Shown here: positions 44,693-52,618 of the stretch, piece after piece
Layout: each line of letters opens with the position of its first letter
Position numbering within the stretch: the first letter of the stretch is position 1
NCBI GenBank assembly: GCA_039680605.1
Contig: JBDKTA010000021.1
Location: 1 to 64,000, forward strand
From: Planctomycetaceae bacterium
Lineage (GTDB): Bacteria > Planctomycetota > Phycisphaerae > SM23-33
Direction of reading: 5' to 3'
Length of the DNA stretch: 64,000 nt
Notes under the pieces: generated by a model
Database searches by the model: none
Told to the model about the DNA's origin: nothing
What the model saw: only the letters and a program-made list of their open reading frames with translations
Translations under genes and position numbers: made by a program

Positions 44693-45556
44693 ATGCCTTC
44701 CATTGAACATCTGGCGCTCAACGTTCCGGACTCTGCCGCCATGGCCGATTGGTACGTGCGGCATCTGGAGATGCGAATCCTGCGATCCGGCGGGCCGCCG
44801 CATCATGGACGCTTCCTGGCTGATGAAGCGGGGCGGTGCGTGCTGGAACTCTACAGCCGCCCCGACGACGGTATCCCCGACTACGCCGCCCTGCACCCGA
44901 TGACCCTGCACGTGGCCTTCAACTGCCTTGACGTGGCGGCCGCCTTCAAGGCGCTGACCGCCGCCGGTGCGGTCGTCGTGGACGCACCCACCACCGACGC
45001 CGACGGCAACACCTTCGCCATGCTCCGCGACCCGTGGGGCGTGGCCGTCCAACTTGTCCGCCGCGCGAAGAGCCTGCTGCCCGAACTGCCGGTCTGGAAG
45101 CACACCACCTCGTTTCGGTACGACAAGTTCCACACGAAGGAGTGGTACGCCACGTGGTTCGAAAGACTGGCAGCGGATTACGGGCTTGCGCTCGTTGACG
45201 ATAGTGCCCAGACGCGGAACATCTTCACGCCCGAAGACCTGGAAACGGCTTTGCCGGAACTCGGCTCGCCGCAGAGCATCGAGGAGTTGCATCGGCTGGG
45301 CCTGGCGCCGCTGGAGCAGAAGAAGATCGATCAACTCTGCAGGCCCATCACGTTTCGTACGCGGGTCTATCACAGCAAGGGCGGCGTGGTAACGCTCGAA
45401 GTGCGAGCGGCTCAGGGAAACGAGTTTCCCGCCATCGGGATCGAGCTATGGTGGGAAGAAGAGCTGCGCCTGTTCGGCGGGTTCATCGACCTGAAGGTCC
45501 GAGGCGATAGGAAGGTCTTCGATCAAATCAAAACCTTCCTGTCGATACGAGCTTAG
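44693..45556 (+). CDS. VOC (glyoxalase/dioxygenase-fold) protein with a fused C-terminal domain
   Basis: A 287-aa protein. Residues 1-125 form a vicinal-oxygen-chelate module: IEHLALNVPDSAAMADWYVRHLEM, then LELYSRPDD, PMTLHVAFNC and GNTFAMLRDPWGVAVQLVRR. Metal ligands by family would be His6, an H/E in HVAF and Glu/Gln near VQLV. Residues 130-287 are a second domain (KFHTKEWYATWFERLAADYGL...GNEFPAIGIELWWEEELRLFGGFIDL) that I do not recognise. The joint lies in AKSLLPELPVWKH. Substrate unknown. Confidence 0.75.
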   Translation: MPSIEHLALNVPDSAAMADWYVRHLEMRILRSGGPPHHGRFLADEAGRCVLELYSRPDDGIPDYAALHPMTLHVAFNCLDVAAAFKALTAAGAVVVDAPTTDADGNTFAMLRDPWGVAVQLVRRAKSLLPELPVWKHTTSFRYDKFHTKEWYATWFERLAADYGLALVDDSAQTRNIFTPEDLETALPELGSPQSIEELHRLGLAPLEQKKIDQLCRPITFRTRVYHSKGGVVTLEVRAAQGNEFPAIGIELWWEEELRLFGGFIDLKVRGDRKVFDQIKTFLSIRA

Positions 45557-45579
45557 TCGCATTGAGCGATGATGCGGGA

Positions 45580-45649
45580 CCCGTTAGCGGCGGAGCTTGC
45601 TCCGCGCGTTGCGCGCACAACACGTCGAGCAAGCTCGACCGCTAACGGG
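45580..45649. repeat. TTAGCGGC-family inverted repeat with covarying arms
   Basis: Outer ends CCCGTTAGCGG and CCGCTAACGGG are complementary. Each arm also has its own hairpin: GGAGC-TT-GCTCC in the left arm and CGAGC-TT-GCTCG (read on the other strand) in the right arm. A CTCTGTGCCTCTGTGG half arm follows at 45689-45706. Confidence 0.8.
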
Positions 45650-45819
45650 AGTTCGACTTCGCCGCCTCCCGTTCTCACCTCGTCCTGCTCTGTGCCTCTG
45701 TGGTCAATCCTTTCGCGTCAATTTGGACGAATTTAATCTTTGTTCCCACGTATGTTCTTGCATTAAAGAGATTAAGCGGTAAAATTGGTCGCTGTTCACA
45801 ATCATCTGCGGAGGCGCAC

Positions 45820-47115
45820 GTGCCGGACACTGCTTTTCACAGCGATAAACCACTCGATGACTGGCTTTTTGATCTGTACGACCGCATGCTCGGCGAGGTC
45901 AAGTTGCCAGCCGTTCTGGAGGATGTCGCCCGCGCCGTCTGCGAAGACCGCAAGGCCCAGCGCGCGGCGATCTATCTTGTCGACCACGCCACGGCCGAAC
46001 TCAAGTCGGTCGTCACCATCGGCAACGTCGCCCAGATTATTCACGTGCCGATCGACGATCAGTCGCTGGCGGGCTATTGCGCCACGCACCAGAAGGCGTT
46101 CCACGTGCCTGATGCGTATGGCGATCTGTCGGGTATTGCCCCCGGGCTGCATTTTGACGACGCCTGGGACCGGCTCAACAACTTCCGCACGCGCGATGTC
46201 CTGTGCGCCCCGGCCATCTTCAAGAACACGCTGGTGGGCGTGGTGCAGTTGATCAACGGCCAGGAGGGGCACTTCACCCCCGACGACCTGGCGCCGCTGA
46301 AGAACGTCGCGCGGATCATCGGCTACGCCCTCTACCACGCCAGACTCTACGACGACCTGGCCACGATGAGGCGCCTCGAGCACGAGAAGGCCGCCTTCAT
46401 GCGGTTGATGGTGCACGAGCTCAAGAGCCCGGTGGCGGCTGTCAAAATGATGGCCGAGTTGCTGTCTCGCAAGGCCGGCGGCGACGCCCACACCGTCGAG
46501 ATGGCCGCTCGCATCGCCCGCCGCGGCGACCACATGATCCAGCTCATCCAGGACCTGACGGAACTGGCGTACGTCAAGTCCGCCACGACGGCAGGCAAGG
46601 TCGAGGTGCTGGACCTGGTCGAGCAGACGCAGACCGTCGCCGAACACTACCGCGAGCAGGCCCGGGCTAAAAGTCTGGCATTCGAGACGCATCTGCCGCC
46701 CCAGCGCCTGGCCGTTCGCATCGACACCAAGGCTTGTGAACTGATCGTGTCGAACCTCATTTCCAACGCCGTGAAATACACCTCTGCCGGCAGCATCCAG
46801 GTGCGCCTGCGCCGCGAGGACTCCTGGGCGGTGCTGTCGGTGGCCGACACGGGAATGGGCGTCAGCGAGCAGGAGATCCCCAAACTCTTCCAGGAGTTCT
46901 ACCGCGCTGCCAACGCACGCGCCAGCGGCATCGCCGGAACCGGCGTGGGCCTGGCCGGCGCCAAAGCCCTGGCCGAACGCTTCGGCGGAGGAATTGAACT
47001 CCAGACCGCTCTGGGAACTGGCTCGACCTTCACCGTCCGCCTGCCCCTTCAAAACGCCCCCTCGCCCGCGGCAGGAACCTTCATCTCAGAAGCCCCACCC
47101 GTCCCCGCCCAGTGA
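45820..47115 (+). CDS. GAF-domain sensor histidine kinase
   Basis: A 431-aa soluble histidine kinase. The GTG start at 45820 is fixed by GGAGG six bases upstream. A GAF domain spans about 20-180 (LEDVARAVCEDRKAQRAAIYLVD, VLCAPAIFKNTLVGVVQLIN). HisKA follows with FMRLMVHELKSPVAAVKMMAELLS (phospho-acceptor His). The HATPase_c domain has SNLISNAVKYT (N box), DTGMGVSEQEIPKLFQEF (G1/F) and GTGVGLAGAKALAE (G2). No transmembrane helix and no receiver domain; the response regulator is not adjacent. Confidence 0.92.
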   Translation: MPDTAFHSDKPLDDWLFDLYDRMLGEVKLPAVLEDVARAVCEDRKAQRAAIYLVDHATAELKSVVTIGNVAQIIHVPIDDQSLAGYCATHQKAFHVPDAYGDLSGIAPGLHFDDAWDRLNNFRTRDVLCAPAIFKNTLVGVVQLINGQEGHFTPDDLAPLKNVARIIGYALYHARLYDDLATMRRLEHEKAAFMRLMVHELKSPVAAVKMMAELLSRKAGGDAHTVEMAARIARRGDHMIQLIQDLTELAYVKSATTAGKVEVLDLVEQTQTVAEHYREQARAKSLAFETHLPPQRLAVRIDTKACELIVSNLISNAVKYTSAGSIQVRLRREDSWAVLSVADTGMGVSEQEIPKLFQEFYRAANARASGIAGTGVGLAGAKALAERFGGGIELQTALGTGSTFTVRLPLQNAPSPAAGTFISEAPPVPAQ

Positions 47116-47133
47116 CGGGGCTGCAGAGATCCT

Positions 47134-47166
47134 CACCGCGGAGATCGCAGAGCTCGCAGAGGCATA
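47134..47166 (+). repeat. Left arm of a GCGGAGATC-family repeat
   Basis: CACCGCGGAGATCGCAGAGC and following units lie 20 bp after the kinase stop. It lacks a right arm. It fills the gap to the convergent Wzz-like gene. Confidence 0.6.
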
Positions 47167-47174
47167 ATGCTTCA

Positions 47175-48311
47175 TTACTCCGCCGCCGCGCGAACCGAGG
47201 CGGGGCTGAGGATCCACGGGCCCGCGTTGATGGCCGTCATGTCCATGACTCGCCTGTCGAGCATCTCAATCATCGCATATTTGCAGTCGCGCTGGCGTTT
47301 CAGCTCTTCAAGTTCCAGAACGGCCCGAAGACATAATTCCATATTGCTGATACAGACCTGAATCTTCGATGACGCAACCGATCGTTGCCCTACGAGCCTG
47401 TCGCGTTCGCTCCTGGTCTCGACAAGTTCCTGCATAAAAAGCGCCTCGTATCTCCGCTCGATCTGCGAGCTGACGGCCGTGATATGCCGTGAAGGTTGAG
47501 TGGTCGCCGCCGCGGCGGCTTGGCCGGACTCTTCCAGAATGCGTGTCTCCGCCGCAAGGGTTTGAAGCTTCTGGAGCACTGCATCCCGGCTGGCGGGGTG
47601 GCGAGCGGCCATCCACGCCGCGCCGCCGCCTTTGGATTGTTTTTCCTCCATCTCTTTCAACCTGGCATTGACCGCCTGCAATTGAAAATCGACTGTGAGC
47701 TGTTCATCCATGAAGTGGGCACGCTGGCTGGTGAGTATCTCGATGCCTGCCGCCGCCGATTGAATCATTCCCATCTTGCGGCGGATATCACCCAGTTCAT
47801 ATTCCACAACGGTCTTCTGCCTCGTCAAATCCTGTACAGCCTCTTTCAGTTGTGCCTGTGCAACAGAGCGGCGTTGGGCAACAAACGCTTCCGACAGAGC
47901 GTTGGCCAGTTCCGCGGCCTCCAGATCCGTCGAGCAGTTGTGAACGCCGACGCCGACGATCCGGTTCTCTGAAAAGCCGATAGGCTTGACGCTGACATAG
48001 TCGCTGAAACTCAAGCCTTCGCCGGGCTTCTTGCCGGCGATGGTCCTTCCCTTCATCCGCATGTCGTTGAGGACCGCCGGCCAGACATTCAGGGCTATCT
48101 CCTGCTCTGCCGAGGCGGGAGAGGGGACGTCAGCCAGCAAAGCCGACGCCTGGGGCTTCGCGGGGCGGATCAAGCCGCCGGCCGTCAGGGCGATCGCGCC
48201 CACTCCGATTGCCACTGCCAAAAGCACGATGAGCACGATGGCCGTAATCTTCCATCCGGCGCCTGAACGGCGCGGGTCAAGCGGCGGCGGAACTTGAGTC
48301 TGTTCACTCAT
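47175..48311 (-). CDS. Wzz/chain-length-determinant-like coiled-coil membrane protein
   Basis: A 378-aa protein. AGGGAG precedes ATG 48311. After a Pro-rich cytosolic start (MSEQTQVPPPLDPRR) comes one transmembrane helix (residues about 20-45), an outer segment ending VKPIGFSENRIVGVGVHNCSTDLEAAELANALSEAFV, and a long coiled coil (about 145-350). This order (N-terminal TM, small alpha/beta part with D...A..LANAL, coiled coil) resembles polysaccharide co-polymerases of the Wzz/GumC type, but there is no visible second TM helix or tyrosine-kinase domain. Assignment is tentative. Confidence 0.6.
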   Translation of the reverse strand: MSEQTQVPPPLDPRRSGAGWKITAIVLIVLLAVAIGVGAIALTAGGLIRPAKPQASALLADVPSPASAEQEIALNVWPAVLNDMRMKGRTIAGKKPGEGLSFSDYVSVKPIGFSENRIVGVGVHNCSTDLEAAELANALSEAFVAQRRSVAQAQLKEAVQDLTRQKTVVEYELGDIRRKMGMIQSAAAGIEILTSQRAHFMDEQLTVDFQLQAVNARLKEMEEKQSKGGGAAWMAARHPASRDAVLQKLQTLAAETRILEESGQAAAAATTQPSRHITAVSSQIERRYEALFMQELVETRSERDRLVGQRSVASSKIQVCISNMELCLRAVLELEELKRQRDCKYAMIEMLDRRVMDMTAINAGPWILSPASVRAAAE

Positions 48312-48392
48312 GTGATTCTCCCTGTGCAAAGGACCATGGCCCAGAGAGTAACACATCATCCCGACAGGTTGAATTGAAAACAATTGCCCGCG

Positions 48393-48421
48393 GCGCTAAT
48401 CCGCAATCCGAAATCCCAAGT
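48393..48421. repeat. GATTTCGGATTGCGGATT-family half repeat
   Basis: CTAATCCGCAATCCGAAATC (about 48396-48415) is the complement of the unit at 57920-57953 and 33418-33448. It sits directly after the stop of the DUF2617-like gene. Confidence 0.6.
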
Positions 48422-48970
48422 TTACTTGGCCAGTTCGAAGATGGTCATCGTCTTGACGACGGTGAGGTCTTCGGGGAAGGCGTGGAAGGCGAAGACGTGC
48501 AGGGCCTCGGGCTTGGCGTCGTAGTCGATGAACGTAAAGGGCGTCAGGGGCGGGCGGGTCATCCACATCGGGAAGGGGACGAACAGACCGCGCTGGGCTC
48601 CGACGCGCGCCAGGTCGTGGTGCGTCTTGGAATACACCTGCGGGCTCATCGTCTCGACCTGGAAGCTCATGATGTAATGCACGCCGCCATGCTGGCTCTG
48701 CTCGTGCTCGTTCTCGCCGCGGAAGGGCATCTCGATCAGGCGCCCGCGCTGGGGCAGCTCGCTGCCCTCGGGCGCGACGACCTCGACCAGCGTGGAACGC
48801 TCCTGGTGGAAGGCGATGACATGGCTGCAGCCGGTCACCCAGATCTGCGCCTCGTAGCCGCTCTTGACCACGTGGTGATCGTGGTAGATGTCGAACAGCT
48901 CCGGGTGCAGCGGGCGATCGAACAAGAAGAATCTCAGGCTGGCGACGCTTTGTTTCTGCCCTATATTCAT
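48422..48970 (-). CDS. DUF2617-like protein
   Basis: A 182-aa soluble protein. It has FFLFDRPLHPELFDIYHDHHVVKSGYEAQIWVTGCSHVIAFHQE near the N-terminus (shown here only as motif), then LPQRGRLIEMPFRGENEHEQ and YIMSFQVETMSPQVY. This order matches my memory of the planctomycete DUF2617 family, whose function is unknown. ATG 48970 is preceded by AGGA. Confidence in the family name is moderate. Confidence 0.6.
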   Translation of the reverse strand: MNIGQKQSVASLRFFLFDRPLHPELFDIYHDHHVVKSGYEAQIWVTGCSHVIAFHQERSTLVEVVAPEGSELPQRGRLIEMPFRGENEHEQSQHGGVHYIMSFQVETMSPQVYSKTHHDLARVGAQRGLFVPFPMWMTRPPLTPFTFIDYDAKPEALHVFAFHAFPEDLTVVKTMTIFELAK

Positions 48971-49076
48971 GGGGGCAAGTCCTGCTCCGTTGCTCTCCGG
49001 TGCAACTATGGTCATTATACCAGCGAACCTGCCGTAGAAGAACGCGCTGTTTAAATTACTTCGGGGGCGGCGGGAA

Positions 49077-49240
49077 CGAGAAAATCCGAAACAACAAATT
49101 CGAAATCCGAAACAAAGGACAAACAGCAAGAAGCAAAGAACCCCTATGAAACCCGATTCCCTTTGCGGTTTGCTCTTTGTTGCTTACGCCGTTTGATTCG
49201 GATTTCGAGTTTCGGATTTCGAATTTCGGATTTCCCCCCC
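49077..49240. repeat. Long inverted repeat of AATCCGAAAC/GGATTTCG units
   Basis: Left arm: AAAATCCGAAACAACAAATTCGAAATCCG and on (49078-49120; given here in part). Right arm: GATTCGGATTTCGAGTTTCG and on (49197-49238). Inner sequences (AAACAGCAAGAAGCAAAG and CTCTTTGTTGCTTAC) also pair, so nearly all 164 bp could form one hairpin. Confidence 0.75.
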
Positions 49241-49244
49241 CCAA

Positions 49245-49775
49245 TTACTTCTTCATTTCAGGCGTTGAGGCATGGCCGTGCAGCGCGCGGTAGCCGATCA
49301 CCCCGTAATACGTGGCCACGTATGCGATGATCCCCAGGACAGCCCCCACCAGCACGCTGCCCACCCACAGCGGCACCAGGATCGGGTCCAGCGCGCCCCA
49401 CCAGTGTTGAACCTTCTCGTACCACGTCGGCGTCGACTGCAGGGCCGTCTTGAAGGCGTTCCAGAACGCCTGCCACGTGTACTCGCGCCCGAAAAGCTTC
49501 ATCACCTGCACGCCGGCCCAGTAGTTGGGTCCGTAGACGGGCACCAGCGTGAACGGGTTCGACAGCCACACCAGCGGAACGCCCACGACCTTGTTGGCCC
49601 GAAACAGCGTACACAGCGCCACCACCAGCACCATCTGCGCCCCGATCGTCGGCGTCCAGGTCACGAAAATTCCAATGGCCACCCCCAGGGCGATCCGGTG
49701 CGGCGTATCGTCCAGGCGCAGGATCTTGTGGACCACGAAGTTCTTGACCTTGTCGACGATATAGCGGTACGGCAC
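49245..49775 (-). CDS. DUF2062 family membrane protein
   Basis: A 176-aa inner-membrane protein with two to three helices and the DUF2062 hallmarks: DDTPHRIALGVAIGIFVTWTPTIGAQM at residues 22-48 and LVWLSNPFTLVPVYGPNYWAG. DUF2062 proteins often sit in glycolipid or LPS gene sets. It starts on the base after the GT9 stop codon, so it is the last gene of the envelope operon. Confidence 0.88.
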   Translation of the reverse strand: MPYRYIVDKVKNFVVHKILRLDDTPHRIALGVAIGIFVTWTPTIGAQMVLVVALCTLFRANKVVGVPLVWLSNPFTLVPVYGPNYWAGVQVMKLFGREYTWQAFWNAFKTALQSTPTWYEKVQHWWGALDPILVPLWVGSVLVGAVLGIIAYVATYYGVIGYRALHGHASTPEMKK

Positions 49776-50822
49776 TTAGAACCCTCCAGCATCAAGGGCA
49801 GCGGTCACCGCGGCGACCACCGCCGCCGGTTCGATCGATTGCATGCATGTCACGTGTTCGCAGCGGCGCCGCAGACAGCCCTGGCACGGAACGTCGGACA
49901 CCAGGTTCGTGCCGCGAAGGTACGCCCCCGTGCGCTCCGGTCGCGTCGGTCCGATGAGCGTTACTACGTCCACGCCGACGGCCGGGGCTATGAACTTTGC
50001 CGCCGAGTCGCAGCAGACCACCGCCGCGCCGGCGGCGATCATGGCCACCAGGTGCGCCGCGTCGGTGCGCCCGCTCAGGTCGATCACGCCGCTGCCCAGG
50101 CCCTCGGCCACCGCGGCGCACAGGGCCCGCTCGCTGTACGAGCCCAGCAGCACCACCGGCAGCCGCCTGGCCAAAGCCCCCACCACGGCCCGCCAATGCC
50201 GCACCGGATATTGCTTGGTCGCCCAGCGCGTCGGCGGCACGGCTACCATGAACCGCTTCTGCCCCAGCCCGTGCTCGGCCAGAAGGGCCGCCGCGCCCTC
50301 CCGCGCCGCCGGCGAGACCTGCAGCGTCATATCCTGCCCGCGGGCGTCGAGGCCGACAGCCGCCGCCAGCGCCAGGTTGCGGTCGACCGTGTGCGGCACG
50401 GGGGTGCGGACACGGTGCGTGTACAGCAACCACGCCGCCTCGCGCGCGTCGGCGAAGCCTGCCCGCAGACCGCTGCGCGTCACCCACGAGAAAATCCCGC
50501 TGCGCAGCAGGCCCTGCAGGTCCAGCACCCAGTCGTATCGTCCGCGGCGCAGCGACAGCAGGAACCTCGCCAGCTCGCCCGCGGCCGCCGGCGAACGCCA
50601 GCAGCGCCCCAGGCGCTTGCGGTCGAAGAGCAGCACTTCGTCGAGGTCGCTGTCGTGCGCGAGCACCGGGGCGCAGGTCGTCGAGAGCATCCACGTGATG
50701 TGCGCCTCGGGGTGCTGCCGCCGCAGCGCGCGCAGGACGGGCACGGCGGTCACCACGTCGCCCAGCGAACTGGGCTTGAGGATCAGCACGCGCCGCACGC
50801 GGGATGGATCGGTTGCGATCAT
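49776..50822 (-). CDS. GT9 glycosyltransferase (ADP-heptose:LPS heptosyltransferase-like)
   Basis: A 348-aa cytosolic enzyme of glycosyltransferase family 9, which adds heptose or related sugars to lipid A-core in Gram-negative cells. Visible family features are ILKPSSLGDVVTAVPVLRALRRQHP at the N-terminus, VPPTRWATKQYP (sugar-nucleotide site), VVLLGSYSE, IDLSGRTDAAHLVAMIAAGAAVVCCDSA and LIGPTRPERTGAY. The ATG overlaps the stop of the upstream kinase gene (ATGA). The C-terminal end has three Cys (CQGCLRRRCEH). Confidence 0.9.
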   Translation of the reverse strand: MIATDPSRVRRVLILKPSSLGDVVTAVPVLRALRRQHPEAHITWMLSTTCAPVLAHDSDLDEVLLFDRKRLGRCWRSPAAAGELARFLLSLRRGRYDWVLDLQGLLRSGIFSWVTRSGLRAGFADAREAAWLLYTHRVRTPVPHTVDRNLALAAAVGLDARGQDMTLQVSPAAREGAAALLAEHGLGQKRFMVAVPPTRWATKQYPVRHWRAVVGALARRLPVVLLGSYSERALCAAVAEGLGSGVIDLSGRTDAAHLVAMIAAGAAVVCCDSAAKFIAPAVGVDVVTLIGPTRPERTGAYLRGTNLVSDVPCQGCLRRRCEHVTCMQSIEPAAVVAAVTAALDAGGF

Positions 50823-52594
50823 ATCGTCTGCGTGGTTCGGCCGCCGTCGTCCTCGCGTTGGCGCCGGGCGGCCTGGGTGATGCGGCGCGAGCGAATCTGC
50901 TGGCGGAGCTTTCGGGCCGACCAGGCCTCGAGCACGCGCCAGTACGGTTTGAAGTTGATGCGCCCGCTGCCGGGGCGCCGCAAATACCCCAGCAGCATGC
51001 GAAGCTGCCCGGCGTGGTTGACAACCGGGCAATTCAGCAGCGAGACGTTGAGCCGCATGAGGCCTTGGAACCGCCGGCGCTGCGTGAGCACCCGCACGGG
51101 TCGCAGGCCGTCCAGGTCCACCAGGACGATTCCCGGCGAGCGCCCGCCGCGCCAATGCACCAGCATGTTGTTGGCCTTGAGGTCGCGGTGGGCGTAGTTG
51201 TTGTCGTGGAGGCGCTGGAGCAGGCGCCCCATCTCGGTCAGCACGTCCTGGGCGAGTTGGCGCTGCTGGGCGGGCGTGAGCTGGTGCTCGCCGCTGGGCG
51301 GCACCGACAGGTGGGCGTTGAAGAAGTCGTTGAGCCGCGGGCAGAAAACCGTCTCGGTGATCAGGATGCTGTCCAGCAGCAGCGGACCCCACCGCCGCTC
51401 CAGCGCCGCCAGCGGCAGGGCCGTCGCGATGCGCCGCGTCAGCAGGGCGTGACCGAGCTCGAACGCCCGCACCGGGCGGCTGGGGCGCAGGCAGTCGACG
51501 AGGATCTTGTACCACTGCTTGCGGCGCGGGCGCTTGATGTGCATGGTGATCTCGCGCCCGCCCATGACGACGCTGCGCCGCACCACCAGGCTCGAGCGCG
51601 AATCTTTGAGCACCTCGCAATCGCCTTCCAGCAGGCTCTCGGGGCGCTCCAGCAGCGCCGCCCACTGCGCGGCGCTGAAGGTCGCCTCGCACGCCACCGA
51701 CGGCGGAAACTTGCGCTTGCTGGCCAGCACCACGTGCCCGCGCCAACCGCGGGGCAGCTTGATGCGGGCGAAATACGCGTTGTCCTTGAGCACCCGACGG
51801 TCGCGCTTCGCCCGCAGCGTCCGCCGGTGGCGCTGCGCACTCTGCTCGATCATCATCTGCCACCCCCGCGCCGTGCCGTCGCCGCCCAAGGCCGCCAGGT
51901 AGTGCTTGAGAAACCGCAGGCGCTGGCTGCGCGTCGTGAAGTCGCCGCGGTCGCAAAGCAATTGCGCCAGATTGGCCGCCATCGCCGGACGCGTCGGGCG
52001 GCCTTGCGCCACGCGGTGAAGATCCATCAGCACAAGCTCCACCGACCCGCCGGCGTCCTGGACCAGGATGTTGCCGCAGTGCAAATCCTGGTGAAAAATA
52101 CCCGCCGCGTGCATCCGCGCCAGCATGCGCGCCAGGGCGGCCGAGGCCTGCTCGACCCGCCGCCGCGCCGCGGGGCTGCGATCGCCCGCCAGGGCCTCAT
52201 GCCAGGCGTCGGCGCCGCAGGCCGGTTCGACGGCGCGGCTGACCATCCACTCGCGCCCGCCCCCGCACGTCCAGGCCAGCACCGACACCGCCTCGACGCC
52301 CGCCCGCTGAAGGGCGGCGGAAAAGTGCATCTCGCGCCGCGCGCGGCTGACCCCCAGCCCCCGCACCAGGCGGCTGCCCAGCGAACGGGCGTGGAACTGC
52401 TTGAGATAGACCCTCTGCCCGCCGACGCTCCCATGCCACACGCTGCGCGAGGCGTTGCGCTTGACGAGCTGCCACCCGGCGACCGCCGGGTCTTCCAGCA
52501 CGCCCAGGCTGCCCTCCAGCAGCGCGCGGGCCGACGGGTCGGCATAATGCACGCCGCCACAGTCGCAGGCTTTGTTTTTCTGGGATCGCATCAC
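50819..52594 (-). CDS. Tandem lipopolysaccharide-core-type kinase (two InaA/WaaP/KdkA-like domains)
   Basis: A 591-aa protein with two protein-kinase-like lobes. Domain 1 (about residues 30-240) has VYLKQF (Lys65), GIFHQDLHCGNIL (Asp170) and LVLMDLHRV (Asp191). Domain 2 (about 330-550) has MHIKRP (Lys354), NNYAHRDLKANNMLV (Asp471) and IVLVDLDGL (Asp493). Both sets of catalytic Asp and metal-binding residues are intact, so both halves may be active. Related WaaP, KdkA and InaA enzymes phosphorylate Kdo or heptose in lipid A-core. It is flanked by GT4 and GT9 genes in one operon. Most relatives have one domain. Confidence 0.85.
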   Translation of the reverse strand: MMRSQKNKACDCGGVHYADPSARALLEGSLGVLEDPAVAGWQLVKRNASRSVWHGSVGGQRVYLKQFHARSLGSRLVRGLGVSRARREMHFSAALQRAGVEAVSVLAWTCGGGREWMVSRAVEPACGADAWHEALAGDRSPAARRRVEQASAALARMLARMHAAGIFHQDLHCGNILVQDAGGSVELVLMDLHRVAQGRPTRPAMAANLAQLLCDRGDFTTRSQRLRFLKHYLAALGGDGTARGWQMMIEQSAQRHRRTLRAKRDRRVLKDNAYFARIKLPRGWRGHVVLASKRKFPPSVACEATFSAAQWAALLERPESLLEGDCEVLKDSRSSLVVRRSVVMGGREITMHIKRPRRKQWYKILVDCLRPSRPVRAFELGHALLTRRIATALPLAALERRWGPLLLDSILITETVFCPRLNDFFNAHLSVPPSGEHQLTPAQQRQLAQDVLTEMGRLLQRLHDNNYAHRDLKANNMLVHWRGGRSPGIVLVDLDGLRPVRVLTQRRRFQGLMRLNVSLLNCPVVNHAGQLRMLLGYLRRPGSGRINFKPYWRVLEAWSARKLRQQIRSRRITQAARRQREDDGGRTTQTI

Positions 52595-52618
52595 GCGGTC
52601 TGTTCCTGAAACCGTCGA

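Noticed and set aside
49077-49240. CRISPR-like array among the short-period repeats
   Set aside because: Repeat units are 8-10 nt, contiguous and arranged as inverted arms, with no 25-40-nt repeats, unique spacers or cas genes. The same holds for the other repeat sites.
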